Shown piece by piece: positions 34,794-46,048 of a stretch of DNA of 64,000 bases. Each line of letters begins with the position of its first letter. Position 1 is the first letter of the stretch. Both the position numbers and the translations under genes were made by a program. This DNA is from Rana temporaria (lineage: Eukaryota; Chordata; Amphibia; Anura; Ranidae), in assembly GCF_905171775.1 (NCBI RefSeq), contig NC_053499.1:86996052-87060051 (forward strand), written 5' to 3'. The notes under the pieces are model-generated. The model did no database searches. It saw nothing but the letters and a program-made list of their open reading frames with translations, and had not been told where the DNA came from.

Positions 34794-35228
34794 ACACAGG
34801 CAAACATGTCCGCTGAAAACGGTCCGCCGGACCGTTTTCAGCGGACATGTCCGCCCGGAGATTAGTGTATGATGGCTGTACACACCATCATACAGAAATC
34901 CGCGCGTACACGATACGCGGTGACGAGGCCGCGCCGTCGCCGCGACGATGACACGGCGACGTGCGCGGCCCTGGAAGTTCAATGCTTCCACGCATGCGTC
35001 GAAGTGATTCGACGCATGCAAGGGATGGTGGCCGCTCGGACATGTACGGTAAGTCTGTACAGACGACCGAATATGTCCGACGGACAGGATTCCAGCGGAC
35101 ATGTTTCTTAGCATGCTAAGAAACATTTGGAAACCTGTCCGCTCGGCTGTACAGACGACCGAACATGTCTGCTAAAACTGGTCCGCGGACCAGTTTCAGC
35201 AAACATGTTTGGTCGTCTGTACGGGGCC
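34794..35228. mobile_element. Harbinger-like MITE (GGCCCCGTACA ends), TSD TTA
   Basis: Ends GGCCCCGTACACAC and GTCTGTACGGGGCC, with TTA at 34791-34793 and 35229-35231. The interior is mostly inverted repeats (ACATGTCCG, GTCCGCCGGAC). It sits inside the L1 ORF2 sequence. Confidence 0.88.
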
Positions 35229-35655
35229 TTAAAGTGGTTGTAAACCCACTTTTTCACTTTTACCTACAGGTAAGCCTATAACAAGGCTTACCTGTAGGTA
35301 TAAAGAATATCTCCTAAACCTGTACGGTTTAGGAGATATTCCCGTCGCAATGCGGGCAGAGCATGCTCAGGGGGAATCCACGGCGAAAGGACCGGCATCC
35401 GCCGGACCCTGCCGATTTTAAATCTCCCGCGCGCACGCACGGGAGTGACGTCATCGCCGCTCCAGCCAATCACAGCGCTGGAGCGGCGATACCCGGAAGA
35501 CACGCCGGAGCAAGATGACATCCTGCTCGGCGTGGACCAGGTAAGTGGTGTTCACCTCGTTCCGAGGTAAGTATTTCATAATCGGCTAGTATGCGGTGCA
35601 TACTAGCCGATTATGCCTTTTGCCTTTCAGGTTTAAAAAAAAAAAAAAAAAAGTT
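35229..35655 (+). repeat. Hairpin-string repeat with A-rich tail
   Basis: Starts TTAAAGTGGTTGTAAACCC directly at the previous element's TSD and ends in an A-run (35635-35651). It holds four perfect stem-loops: 35261-35277/35284-35300 (17 bp), 35305-35320/35326-35341 (16 bp), 35453-35466/35477-35490 (14 bp) and 35577-35593/35599-35615 (17 bp). The A-tail could mean RNA-mediated spread, but a DNA-transposon origin is equally possible. Confidence 0.6.
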
Positions 35656-37934
35656 TATGCGGCTTACAACTTAAAGTTTGATAGCTCTCCATATGTCTCT
35701 AGTTCTTGGAGCAAATTAGGAAGGGATACCATCGGGTTAGTCAGGTTATACATCATATCATCCGCGTATGCTGAAATCTTATATTCTATACCTCCAGAGA
35801 CACCCCCTTAATGTCTGGATTCAATCGAATCTTGCTCAATAAAGGCTCCACCGATAAAGCAAATAGAAGTGGATATAGCGGACACCCCTGTCTTGTCCCA
35901 TTCGATAACTTCAAAGCTGAGGACAATATTCCATTCACTCTGACCTGGGCCGTCGGATGGATATAAATACTTGAGATCCACTGCAGCATCTTGTCACCGA
36001 ACCCCATGTGTCTCAATACCGTGAACATAAACTGCCAATTTATCCGATTAAACGCTTTTTCAGCATCAGTCCCTAAAAAGACACATGGGGTTCGGGACGA
36101 GCTAACCCCATGGACCAAGTTCAGGGTCTTAATCGTGTTGTCCCTCATCTGCACAAATCCTACCTGATCTTTATGGACCAGGCCGGATATGTGCTGTTGT
36201 AACCGCATTGCCAAAATCTTAGAAAAGAGCTTCAAATCCATATTCAGTAATGATATCGGTCTATAGCTCCCACATTGGGAGGGGTCCTTTTCTTCTTTAG
36301 GTATAACCGCTATCACCGCTTTCAAAGATTCAATGTGAAAGGAACTTGTGTCTCCTAGACCATTAAACATTTTTACCATAAATGGCCCCAGAATCGGCAG
36401 AAGAAGTCTATAATATTAAATCGTAAACCCGTCTGGGCCCGGTGATTTTCCGCCCTTCCCTCTTTTCACTGCCTCCTGTATTTCTTCTATAGTAATTGGC
36501 TTTTCCATTTCATGCCTTACCTCTAGCGTCAGACTCATAATCCCTGATGTTGCTATATACTTTTCCATTGCAGATTGATCCTGAGAGCTTATTCGTAAAT
36601 TATACAGGGTGCTATAGAAGTCTCCAAATCTCTGTGCTATCTCTCTAGGTAGAGTAAATTTCTCCCCTCCCGCCCCCTAAAATCATTGGAATATAAGTCC
36701 TTGTTTGTTGCTCCCTTAGCGAGCTAGCCAATTGCTTCCCACATTTGTTACCAAATTCATAATTCTGCCTTCTACCTATCTGCATTGCCCTTTTCGCTCT
36801 GTACAATAGTAATTCAGTAATTTGTCTACGTGCCGCCAGGAGGTCCCTTTCCACCCCTGAGCTAGGATTCTGTTTATGTATAACTTTTAGGCATGAGATA
36901 TCTGTCAAGAGGGTTGCTAGCTTTAATTCCCTTTCCCTCTTTATCCTTGCCCCGTGTTTCATCAGGACACCCCTTATCACTGCCTTGTGGGCCTCCCAGA
37001 TCACCCCTAAATCGCAATCTGGCGTGTCATTAGTCTCAAAATACCACTTTACTTCCCTCTGTACATCTTCCAGTACGCCGGCATCTTGTAGCAGACTCTC
37101 ATTCAGCCTCCAGGTTCCCGAACCAGGAAGCCGAGAATCCCCTAATGTATATTTCAAAAAGATTGGTGCCTGATCTGACCATGTAATTTCCCCTATTCCA
37201 ACCTCTTTAACTGCATGTAACTGATTATGTGGAATAAAATAATAATCTATACAAGAATATATCTTATGAGGGATATAATAAAAGGAATAATCTCGCTCTC
37301 CTGGATGTGTCACTCGCCAAACGTCTATTAATCTCACTTTCTGTGACAGACGCAATATCCGTTTCCGGGTACCCACTGAGGCTGATTAACCCCCAGATGA
37401 GGTATCGACACTAGGGACAAGGGGAATATTCAGGTCCCCCCCCCAGAATCAGCTGTCCTTCCTGGAAGCCTACCAGTTTATCCAAATACTTCCCCAAAAA
37501 AACATCCTGTTGCGTATTGAGGGGCATAATAAGTGGCCAGAGTTACCACTACTCCATCTATCGTCCCTTTCAAGACTAAATACTGTCCTCCTGTATCCAC
37601 CAAGGAATCTGTAAGTGACCACAGGGTTTTATTAGAAATTAAAATTGATACCCCCCCTTCTTTGCTACCGGATTCATTGCATGATATGCCATGGGAAAAG
37701 CTCTATTTCTAAGGAAGGGGAGCCCCCCTTTTCTAAAATGTGTCTCCTGTACAAAAGCTATATCACTCCCCCTTTTCTTCAACTCCTGTAAAAGTATCCG
37801 CCTCTTTTCTGAAATGTTTAATCCCTTTGCATTAATTGATATTATTGAAAGGGCTTCCATTTCTACTCTACCAAAATGTAATTCTAGAGCCTCAGAGATC
37901 GGTAAGACCAAGACAACCAACTAGGGGATGCCTG

Positions 37935-38770
37935 AAACCAGCAAGCATTGCGGAGCGAGAGAGAGCAGCCCCCCCAAAAAAAAATAATCTGCTATCCCTA
38001 GAGAGAAACAGGAAGAAATATAAACCTCCCCTCCTCTCCAGCGATATGCAAAAAGCCAATAGCTTTAAATACTCCAACTCCCAACCCCAATTAGTGTTAG
38101 CCTATCGGGGGAAAGTTACTTGCGCATGCCCCCATTAAGGGATCCCCCGACCCTCCTCCAGCTCCTTCCATCTTCTTCTCCGTGCCTAGTTATACTACTT
38201 CATTTAATTTTCCCCCGCCCGGTCCCTAAAATCCTACCTCACTCTTTCCCCTAGTTATAATTAATTCCCTCTCTTTTTCTCCTTCCCCATCTCACTTGCC
38301 CCTATTTACTCTACCCCAAAAAAAAGGAAGTCAAGTTGGGAAGAGATATTGAAGCGAAGATTACACTTTCTCTTCAGAGTTGCTTTGTGGTATCCTGAGC
38401 TACCCCTCCCACATGCAAAATAAACACACAATTACAATTACTAAAAGGGAAACAGAGATCCCTCTCCCTTCACCCACCCCCTACCCCCTATCCCTCAATC
38501 CATGTCCGCCCTGTACCTATTCACCCCTTAACCCCAGTACCACCACCACCAACCCGCCCTCATCACTCCGAATTTCCCCCCGCCTTCCTGCATCCAGAGA
38601 AGAAAAACCTATAACAACAACAAATAATTATTCCTCCAGATCCCCCCACCCCCACCCCCACCAATTTCATAGAGAGGGCAAAAATACAGTACATTACAAT
38701 ATATTAGGCATGTCTAATTCACCCTTCTATACATATTCACGTCAGATATTCCCACTATCTTGGTATTCTA
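37935..38770 (-). other. L1 inter-ORF region
   Basis: Between the L1 ORF2 start (37920) and the ORF1 remnant (39008). C-rich on the plus strand with no coherent ORF. The 132-codon plus-strand ORF (38380-38778) is Pro/Ser/Thr-rich because of base composition and is not called. Confidence 0.5.
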
Positions 38771-38774
38771 GGAC

Positions 38775-39008
38775 TTAACTGCATCCAGTCCAGCACCTCA
38801 AATGGTTCAGTTTCCAAAAATGAAAAAAGGTCTGGTAGGTCTGCTCTGGAGCGTAACCAAAATGAACGCGAGCCTTTCCTAATAAGAACTGAGATTGGAA
38901 ATCTCCACCTGTATGTCCCCCCCCCAAGTCCTTCACCCGATCTAATATTGGGCGAAGTAATGCCCTACGCTGGAGAGTAGCACTTGATAAGTCGGGTAAT
39001 ATCTTCAA
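38775..39008 (-). pseudogene. L1 ORF1 C-terminal remnant
   Basis: 77 codons with the ILPDLSSATLQRRALLRPILD motif region typical of the C-terminal domain of L1-type ORF1 RNA-binding proteins (split here: ILPDLSSATLQRR, then ALLRPILDRVKD). The rest of ORF1 is absent, so this is the 5' truncation point of the L1. Confidence 0.7.
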
Positions 39009-39038
39009 CTGTACCCCATTGTATTATATTGTATTATA

Positions 39039-39374
39039 TTGTCCCAGCCTCTCAGGCCTTCCGCTTGGGTAAACGAAGGATTCACTAACCAAATATTAAC
39101 ATCGCAAGAAGCTAAGTATTTGGTTCCTCATGCACCTCGAGTTCCAGTACTATACACGGTACCCAAAATTCATAAATATATGGAGAAACCCCCCGGAAGA
39201 CCCATTATCAGTGGGATTGGCTTATTATTTTCTAGATTAGTAGTGTATCTAGACACTTTCTTGAAACCTTTAGTACGATTGAGTCCCTCTTATCTCAAAG
39301 ACAGCCGAGATTTGATAGTCGATATCCAACAGGTAGAAGTTTCAGAATCTACTATAATGGCTACAGTAGACATT
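39039..39374 (+). pseudogene. Penelope-like element RT fragment
   Basis: About 110 codons of a reverse transcriptase with VLYTVPKIHK and PPGRPIISG, blocks characteristic of Penelope-like elements, followed by IMATVDI (start of the catalytic Asp block). It is cut at 39374 by the Harbinger-type terminus GGGCCTGATTTAC. The continuation is not found downstream in this window. The last 17 codons of the open frame belong to the inserted element. Confidence 0.82.
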
Positions 39375-39679
39375 GGGCCTGATTTACTATGCTCTGTGCG
39401 CTGCGCTGGTTCATGCGTTAATTAGTACTCCGGGTGGAGGCTTAATATGGGGCGCATGAACCAGCGTAGCAGCCGGCGCATTGAAAGTAATATGTAAAGC
39501 CGCGCCGAACTCCCTATAGAAGTCTATGGGAGAAATCAAAAGTGTTCATTTTAAAGGCTAATCTGCAAGTTTTGTCCTAAAAAGTGTTTGGGGACCTCAG
39601 TCCTGTCCCAGGGAACATGTATCAATGATTTTTTTATTTTTTAAAACGGCCGTTTTTTCGGGAGCAGTGAAATTAATAA

Positions 39680-41880
39680 TTCTTAAAGTGAAACAATAAA
39701 AGTGAAATATTCCTTTAAATTTCGTACCTAGGGGGGGTGTAATGTCAGCATGTGAAATAGCGCATTTTTCCCGCACTTAGAACTGCCCCTGCACAAAGTG
39801 ACATTCAGAAGGAAAAAAGTCATTTAAAAATTCACACGCGGCTATAATGAATTGTCGGCTCTGACAATTCTAAAGGGATTCATTCATAAAACAAAAAAAA
39901 AAAATGTGTAGGGGTTCCCCCAAATTAAATTACCAGGCCCTTCAGGTCTGGTGTGGATTTTAAGGGGAACTCCACCCCAAATTGAAAAAAAATTGGCGTG
40001 GAGTCCCCCTAAAAATCCACACCAGACCCTTATCCGAGCACGTTGACCTGGCCGGCCGCAGAAAAGAGGGGGGGACAGAGTGCGCCCCCCCCCCTCTCCT
40101 GAACCGCACCAGGCCACATGCCCTCAACATGGGGAGGATGTCCCCATGTTGATGGGGACAAGGGCCTCATCCCCACAACCCTTGCCCGGTGGTTGTGGGG
40201 GTCTGCGGGCGGGGGGCTTATCAGAATCTGGAAGACCCCTTTAACAAAGGGGACCCCCAGATCCTGGCCCCCCCCCTATGTGAAATGGTAATGGGGTACA
40301 TTGTACCTCTACCATTTCACCCCAAAAAAATGTCAAAAGTGTTAAAAATGACAGTAGCCGGTTTTTGACAAATCTTTTAATAAAATCTTCTTTTCTTCTT
40401 TCCTTCGGGTTTCTTCCGCTGCTTCTTTCTTGGGTCTTCTCGTCCACATCTTGCCCGACGTGTTCTTCTATCTTCTCCGTCCGTCCTTCAGCCTTCTGGT
40501 CCCGCATCTTGCCCGGTGTCTTCTCCTGTTTTCTTCTCCGTCCGTCCGCCAGCCTCCTCGTCCGCATCTTCTGTCTTCTCCGGACCCAGCGTTTGAATTT
40601 GATTCGGCCGCCGTGTTCCCGCTCCTGGGACCCGCCCCCCTCTGACGCCACAAGTAAACTCCTTAGAAGGTCATGTGCGTCAGAGGGGGGCGGGGTCACA
40701 TGAGTGTGACACGGCGGGAACTTCAATTGGAAGCGGCGGCATCTTCTTCTCCGGGCGGCGCGATTGAAATTGAATTCCCCCGCTGTGTGACGCTCTGTGA
40801 CCCCGCCCCCCTCTGACGCACATGACCTTCTAAGGAGTTTACTTGTGGCGTCAGAGGGGGGCGGGTCCCAGGAGCGGGAACACGGCGGCCAAATCAAATT
40901 CAAACGCTGGGTCCGGAGAAGACACAAGATGCGGACGAGGAGGCTGGCGGACGGACGGAGAAGAAAACAGGAGAAGACACCGGGCAAGATGCGGGACCAG
41001 AAGGCTGAAGGACGGACGGAGAAGATAGAAGAACACGTCGGGCAAGATGTGGACGAGAAGACCCAAGAAAGAAGCAGCGGAAGAAACCCGAAGGAAAGAA
41101 GAAAAGAAGATTTTATTAAAAGATTTGTCAAAAACCGGCTACTGTCATTTTTAACACTTTTGACATTTTTTTGGGGGTGAAATGGTAGAGGTACAATGTA
41201 CCCCATTACCATTTCACATAGGGGGGGCAGGATCTGGGGGTCCCCTTTGTTAAAGGGGTCTTCCAGATTCTGATAAGCCCCCCGCCCGCAGACCCCCACA
41301 ACCACCGGGCAAGGGTTGTGGAGATGAGGCCCTTGTCCCCATCAACATGGGGACATCCTCCCCATGTTGAGGGCATGTGGCCTGGTGCGGTTCAGGAGAG
41401 GGGGGGGGCCGCACTCTGTCCCCCCCTCTTTTCTGCGGCCGGCCAGGTCAACGTGCTCGGATAAGGGTCTGGTGTGGATTTTTAGGGGGACTCCACGCCA
41501 TTTTTTTTTCAATTTGGGGTGGAGTTCCCCTTAAAATCCACACCAGACCTGAAGGGTCTGGTATGGATATTTGGGGGGACCCCACGCCATTTTTTTGGGG
41601 TTTTTTTACGGCGGGGTTCCCCTTAATATCCATTCCAGACCTGAAGGGCCTGGTAATTTAATTTGGAGGGACCCCCATTTTTTTTTTTTATTATTTTTAA
41701 TGAGCAATGACTGTATTCTTTATAGCCATGAGTACTTTAAACTTCCTTTTTTTTGTTTCACTTCAGAAATGACATCTTGTACAGGGACAGTTCTAATCAC
41801 GGGAAACATGCGTGTACCCCCCCTCCCCCCCCTGTCTGAAATTTAAAGGAATATTTCACTTTTATTATTTCACTTTAACC
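39680..41880. repeat. Foldback element, sister copy
   Basis: Outer inverted ends: AAAGTGAAACAATAAAAG (left, about 39684) and its complement CTTTTATTATTTCACTTT (right, about 41857). The main arms, about 39930-40690 and 40800-41665, are nearly perfect complements. The centre is shorter than in the first copy. The 354-codon minus-strand ORF (40241-41305) crosses both arms and the centre, is compositionally biased and mirrors itself. I do not treat it as a gene. Confidence 0.88.
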
Positions 41881-42045
41881 ACTTCCATACCGCGCCTATT
41901 CTGGCACTTCTCTCCTTCATGTAAAAATTATATTTTGTTCCTGGGAAATTACTCAGGACCCCCAAACATTATATCTAATTTTTTAGCAGACACCCTAGGG
42001 AATAAAGTGGCGGTCATTTTTTATTTGATTTCCAACGGTATTTGC

Positions 42046-42190
42046 GGTCGCTGGTTCGAATCCAGCCCGTGACACCATCTGCATGGAGTTTGCATGTTCT
42101 CCCTGTGCCTGCGTGGGTTTCCTCCCACAATATAAAAACACGCTGTAAATCGGATCCGGTCTAAATAAGCCCTAATATGCAGTAGTATAT
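42046..42190 (+). repeat. tRNA-derived SINE, head deleted
   Basis: B box GGTTCGAATCC at 42053-42063 and the same body as 14500-14645. The A-box part is missing because of the deletion that joined the upstream MITE to the SINE. It should not be transcribable by Pol III from an internal promoter. Confidence 0.8.
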
Positions 42191-42352
42191 TTAGGTTTTG
42201 TTCTGCCCTAGACCTGACTACATATCTGCACCTCCTAATAGAAAAATGACCCACCCTTTCCTGTCAAGGTCACACCCTGTTTTTGTATGACCCGCCCAGT
42301 AATTTTCAGGGGACCCACACACTAGTTCTGGGGGGGCACTGGATTCCCTTAA

Positions 42353-43402
42353 CCACTTCCATACCAGGCACTTACGCACCTTCCCGCCCAAGCCAATTTT
42401 CAGCTTTCAGCACTGTCGCACTTTGAATGGCAATTGCGCGGTCATACAACACTGTACCCAAACAAAATTGGCGTCCTTTTTCCCCCACAAATAGAGCTTT
42501 CTTTTGTTGGTATTTGATCACCTCTGCGATTTTTTTTTGCGCAACAACTAAAAAAAGACAGCAAATTTTGAAAAAAAAAAACGTTTTTTTTTTTTTTTTC
42601 TGTTAATTTTTTTGTAAATACGTTTTTCTCTTTCAATTACGGGCACTGATATGGCGGCACTGATGGGCACCGATGAGATGGCACTGATGGACATCGATGA
42701 GGTAGTACTGACGGGCACAGATGAGGTGGCATTGATTGGCGGCGCTGGTATGCGGCACTGATGGGCACTCATGGGCACTCATGGGCGTCACAGATGGGCA
42801 CTCATGGGCGGCACTTATGGGTGGCACAGGTGGGCACTGATAGGTGGGCACTGTGCATGGATGGGCACTGTGGGGTGGCACTGATGGACACTGTGGGGTG
42901 GCACTGATGGACACTGTGGGGTGGCACTGATTTTCCCAGGTTGCCAGTCAGTGCCCATTTGTGGGCACTGATTGGCATCTTTTTTTTTAATGCTTTTTGT
43001 TTTTTGTTTTCCATATTTTTTTTGTTTTTTTGCCCACCCTGGTGGTCCAGTGTGGTCATCCGAGGGGGGGCTGCGCTGATAAACAATCAGCGCGAACGCC
43101 CCCTGTCAGGATAGCCGCCGATCGGCTCTCCTATACTCGCGTCTGTCAGATGGCTCTTCCTGTTTACATCGTGATCAGCCGTGATTGGACACGGCTGATC
43201 ACGTGGAAAAGAGTCTCCGTCTCCGTGAGAGACTCTTTACCGAGATCGGAGATGCAGGGTGTCAGACTGACACCCCGCATCACCGATCGCCGCCCTGCGT
43301 GCCCCCATAGGCGCGCGCGGCATGAAATCCTGCAGGACGTTCTGTCAGGATTGTGTAACCACTTCCCGGACGTAAATCGGCCATAGGCTGGGCGGGAAGT
43401 GG
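42353..43402 (+). mobile_element. TTAA-type MITE with internal GGGCACTGAT repeats
   Basis: Starts CCACTTCCATACC after TTAA (42349-42352) and ends GGGCGGGAAGTGG before TTAC (one change from TTAA). From 42640 to 42935 it holds degenerate tandem units around GGGCACTGATG/GATGAGGTGGCA. The minus-strand ORFs there (CHQCP-type repeats) are tandem-repeat artefacts. Confidence 0.75.
42640..42935. repeat. Degenerate tandem repeat (GGGCACTGAT core)
   Basis: About 10- to 27-bp irregular units such as GGCACTGATGGGCACCGATG and GGACACTGTGGGGTGGCACT. Internal to the MITE 42353-43402. The first units are also present at 15100-15135. Confidence 0.8.
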
Positions 43403-43404
43403 TT

Positions 43405-43799
43405 ACTTTGCATAGTTTTTCTCTCACTTCCTGTTTGGCTATGGGGCAGGAAGTGAAGGCAAATCTCCCCAATTGGACACAGATAATACAACTGACAGGG
43501 CCTATAACCCTCCCTCACTTTATCCAAAATTAAAGAAAATAAAACGTGTTGATTATAGTTCTCTAGTTTAAGCACAAATTTCATAGAGTTTTATTGAGAG
43601 CCCTAAGAAAATATAACCATGCCAATAGGCCAGGATACAGCGTTGCTAATATGTAGGAATGTGTGTGTTAGAGCACCCCACCCAATGTTAACTAAAAAAT
43701 TATTAATTTGCAAATAAGTATTATCTGCTTATTTTTTGGGGATGTCTGCACCCCTGATAGTGAGAACATTTGTGAGGTGTCTTCACCCTTTCTAATTCA
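43405..43799. other. Unresolved stretch, MITE remnants
   Basis: Contains a diverged piece (CTCACTTCCTGTTTGGCTATG, shown as the part around CACTTCCTGTTTGGC, with GCAGGAAGTGAAGGC) of the inverted repeat that bounds 43800-44450. Otherwise nothing is recognisable. No gene. Confidence 0.4.
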
Positions 43800-44450
43800 A
43801 ATTCATTCACTTCCTGTCACATAGCCAAACAGGAAGTGAGGGTAAAACCTTACTAATATCTTTTCTTGGGGACACAGAGATCAATCTAAATAGTTTCCCA
43901 TTATGTAAATTGCACTCTAGCATTTTGCTGTGTACACCCCAAATTATTAGGGATCTTGGACTTTGGGGTCCATTTACTAAAGGCAAATGCACTTTGCACT
44001 ACAAGTGCAAAGCAAGGAAGAAAACAAAACAACTTTGCTTCTACAGGATTGGATGTTAAAACCATCAGTGCTTCCTCTCTGATTTTCAGCAACTATGCTT
44101 GTACTGCAGAGTGGCTTTGCCTTTACTAAACCCCAAACTAAATAATCCTTTGGGGCAGGGATCCTCAAACTACGGCCCTCCAGCTGTTATAGAACTACAC
44201 ATCCCATGATGCCTTGTAATGCACTGACATTCACAGACATGACTAGGCATGATGGGAATTGTAGTTCCTGAACAACTGGAGGGCCGTAGTTTGAAGACCC
44301 ATGATTTGGGGTGTACACAGCAGTGCTGGAGTGCAATTTGCTTAATGGGGACACTAGTTAGATTGACCTGTGTCCCCAAGAAAAGACACTGGTAGGGTTT
44401 TAACCTCACTTCCTGTTCAGCTGTGTGACAGGAAGTGAAGCCAATTTTAA
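43800..44450. mobile_element. MITE with two further MITEs nested inside
   Basis: Outer inverted repeat: TTCACTTCCTGTCACATAGC near 43806 pairs with GTGACAGGAAGTGAA near 44425. The arms extend through GTGTACACCCCAAAT and its inverse (about 43931 and 44308). Inside lie a GGGGTCCATTTACTAAAGGC element (about 43967-44134) and a hAT MITE (44156-44303). No transposase. Confidence 0.75.
44156..44303. mobile_element. Small hAT-like MITE
   Basis: Ends CAGGGATCCTCAAACTACG and CGTAGTTTGAAGACCCATG. The arms share GGCCCTCCAGCTG and its near-complement. The 8-bp flanks CTTTGGGG (44148-44155) and ATTTGGGG (44304-44311) differ at one position. Confidence 0.75.
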
Positions 44451-45002
44451 GAAAAGGGACACAAAGCTCAACACCAAAAAAAAACAAAAACACAAGCAGG
44501 GGTTCTAACACTCACTTGGCTTCCCTCAAACACCCACAATTAGAATAGGATTGCCTTGCGCTAGATTTAAGCACAGTGCTGTAAATCAGCACTTCAAGCC
44601 TGTCCACCAATAGCAACCCCCCCCCCCCCAGGCCATGTTTGCAGGTTTTCCTTCATCTTGCACATGTGCTTTAAAAGACAGTCTGGACAGCAATTCTTAA
44701 GAGAAATCCACAAAACATGTCCTGTCGGGGGTACTTGAGGGCTGAGGACCACTACAGTTAAAAGAAAATACTTACCAGTTTTTGTCTTTAAAGTCATGGG
44801 GAATAAACATGGCAAACATTTCATGATTACACACCAGGAAAGAAGCTTAGACAAAAATCACACCTAATTTGTTAGGCCCTAACCTAGTTCAGCTGCAGCT
44901 GTCAAAATATGTTGCATGAAAAAGTAACAAAAAACAAACTTCAAAATTTTAAAGTAATTTTTATTGGTCAACAAAACAAGGAAAGAAAAAAAAACAAACA
45001 AA

Positions 45003-45054
<52 letters not shown>

Positions 45055-45570
45055 TACATTTCAAAACTCAAAATAAACAGATTTAAAGTCACAACATCTT
45101 CACAATTTTTTCATAAAATAAGGCAGCAGAGACAAATACATCAAAGTGAACATCATTTAAAAATAAACAAAAACCATTGGCAAAATAAAAACCCATGGAA
45201 CAAACCACATTTGTGTTCCACAACAGCATTTCTGCCTGCCCCTATGAGGGCAGCTGAGGACTGATCGATGCACGGTTTTTATAACATGTGCTAGTAATGA
45301 AGCAATTGAAATCACATGAACAAATTGCAGTCTCTAGTGTGGGTGAGCTTACACCTGGTTAATTAACCCAACCCACGCTCTATGACCATCCAAGAGATTT
45401 TCACCTTTTAAAAAGAAAGGATTTTTTCTAAGTGTTTGAGCATGCTCAGTTCATCACACATGTAGGAACCAAGCTGCAATGGCATGAGTTTTTTTTTTTT
45501 TCCCCCCTGATCTCATGCTTTCCAGCCTGGCCTGGTCATTGACCAGCAATATGGTCCAGGGCTCAAGTGG
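44451..45570. other. Repeat remnants and possible unique DNA
   Basis: 44600-44780 contains a stretch (minus strand CAGCCCTCAAGTACCCC ... GACAGG) that looks like a dispersed DNA-transposon repeat. The 86-codon ORF over it is not called. 45065-45400 shows nothing recognisable. 45440-45570 is the end of a TTAA MITE (CTCAAGTGG before TTAA at 45571-45574). Confidence 0.4.
45007..45052. repeat. (CA)n microsatellite
   Basis: About 23 uninterrupted CA repeats preceded by AAACAAAC units. Likely polymorphic. Confidence 0.97.
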
Positions 45571-45938
45571 TTAAAAATTAACAAAACACAAAAGTTAGCC
45601 CAATTTTTGGGGATAATGTGAAAGATGATGTTAGACCGAGTAAATAGATACCTTACATGTCACGCTTTACTATTGGAAACACTCCTGCAATGGGGCCAAA
45701 ATTAATTCCGTGAATATCCCCATAGGCGACCTTTTTCTTTTTTTTCCAGGTTACCAGTTTATAGTTACAAAGAAGGTCTAGTGGTAAAAGTATTGCTCTC
45801 GCTCTAACGCACGCGTCAATACCTCACATGTGTGGTTTGAACGATGTTTATATATGTGGGCGGGACTTGCGTAAGTCCCGCCCACATATGTAAAAACATT
45901 TTTTACTTTTTGCTATAATAAATATCCCCAAAAATATA

Positions 45939-46048
45939 TTTCCTGACTGACTCCATGGCAGCCTACGTGTGGGTTAATCCCGCCTCCTCTCCAATGTGAT
46001 AGGACCCCATACCCATAAAAGTTAACTCACCAATAGACTCAGTGTTCC
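45939..46048 (+). repeat. DIRS left inverted terminal repeat
   Basis: Begins TTTCCTGACTGACTCCATGG and ends GACTCAGTGTTCC. It pairs with the right ITR at about 51515-51624 with a few mismatches (for example GACTGACTCC against GATAGACTCC type). Confidence 0.9.

Larger units (their letters stand above)
33196..37920 (-). pseudogene. L1 ORF2 (endonuclease-RT), decayed
   Basis: Minus strand, in pieces. 37639-37920: start of the apurinic endonuclease (ALSIISINAKGLN ... VQETHF). 36645-37376: later endonuclease and linker (WSDQAPIFLKYTLG). 35786-36379: RT fingers and palm (SYRPISLLN, DAEKAFNRINW, GTRQGCPLYPLL). A frameshift follows, then the YADD block at about 35755-35772. After two inserted repeats (34794-35655) the thumb and C-terminus continue at 33193-34793, including a zinc-knuckle-like C-x2-C ... 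H-x4-C (CWRCGRKGGTLIHIFWAC region). Stops near 36410 and 37380 confirm loss of function. Confidence 0.87.
22979..39030 (-). mobile_element. L1-type LINE, 5'-truncated, broken by nested insertions
   Basis: Minus strand. The A-rich 3' end lies at about 22979-23000. The 3' UTR is split by the hAT element (23231-30613) and continues at 30622-30844. The Tc1 element (30845-33192) sits at the end of ORF2. ORF2 pieces follow to 37920, then an inter-ORF region, then the C-terminal part of ORF1 (38775-39008), where the copy ends. Without the insertions about 6 kb of L1 remains. Several frameshifts and stops show it is dead. Confidence 0.8.
39375..42680. mobile_element. Second copy of the Harbinger-ended composite (left part)
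   Basis: Begins GGGCCTGATTTACTATGC exactly as at 11099 and follows the same order: leader, foldback, short MITE piece, SINE, then a CCACTTCCATACC MITE. Compared with the first copy it has about 90 bp more near 39560-39650, keeps the foldback's outer right flank (41735-41875), and has most of the following MITE and the SINE head deleted. The matching right terminus is not seen in the window. Confidence 0.75.

Noticed and set aside
38380..38778. 132-codon Pro/Ser/Thr-rich ORF
   Set aside because: C-rich L1 inter-ORF sequence read antisense; composition explains it.
40241..41305. 354-codon minus-strand ORF
   Set aside because: It crosses both arms and the centre of a foldback, mirrors itself on the other strand, is compositionally biased and has no domain.
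42633..43086. Cys/His-rich 93-codon ORFs suggesting a zinc-finger protein
   Set aside because: Translation of the GGGCACTGAT tandem repeat; Cys/His spacing follows the repeat and is not finger-like.
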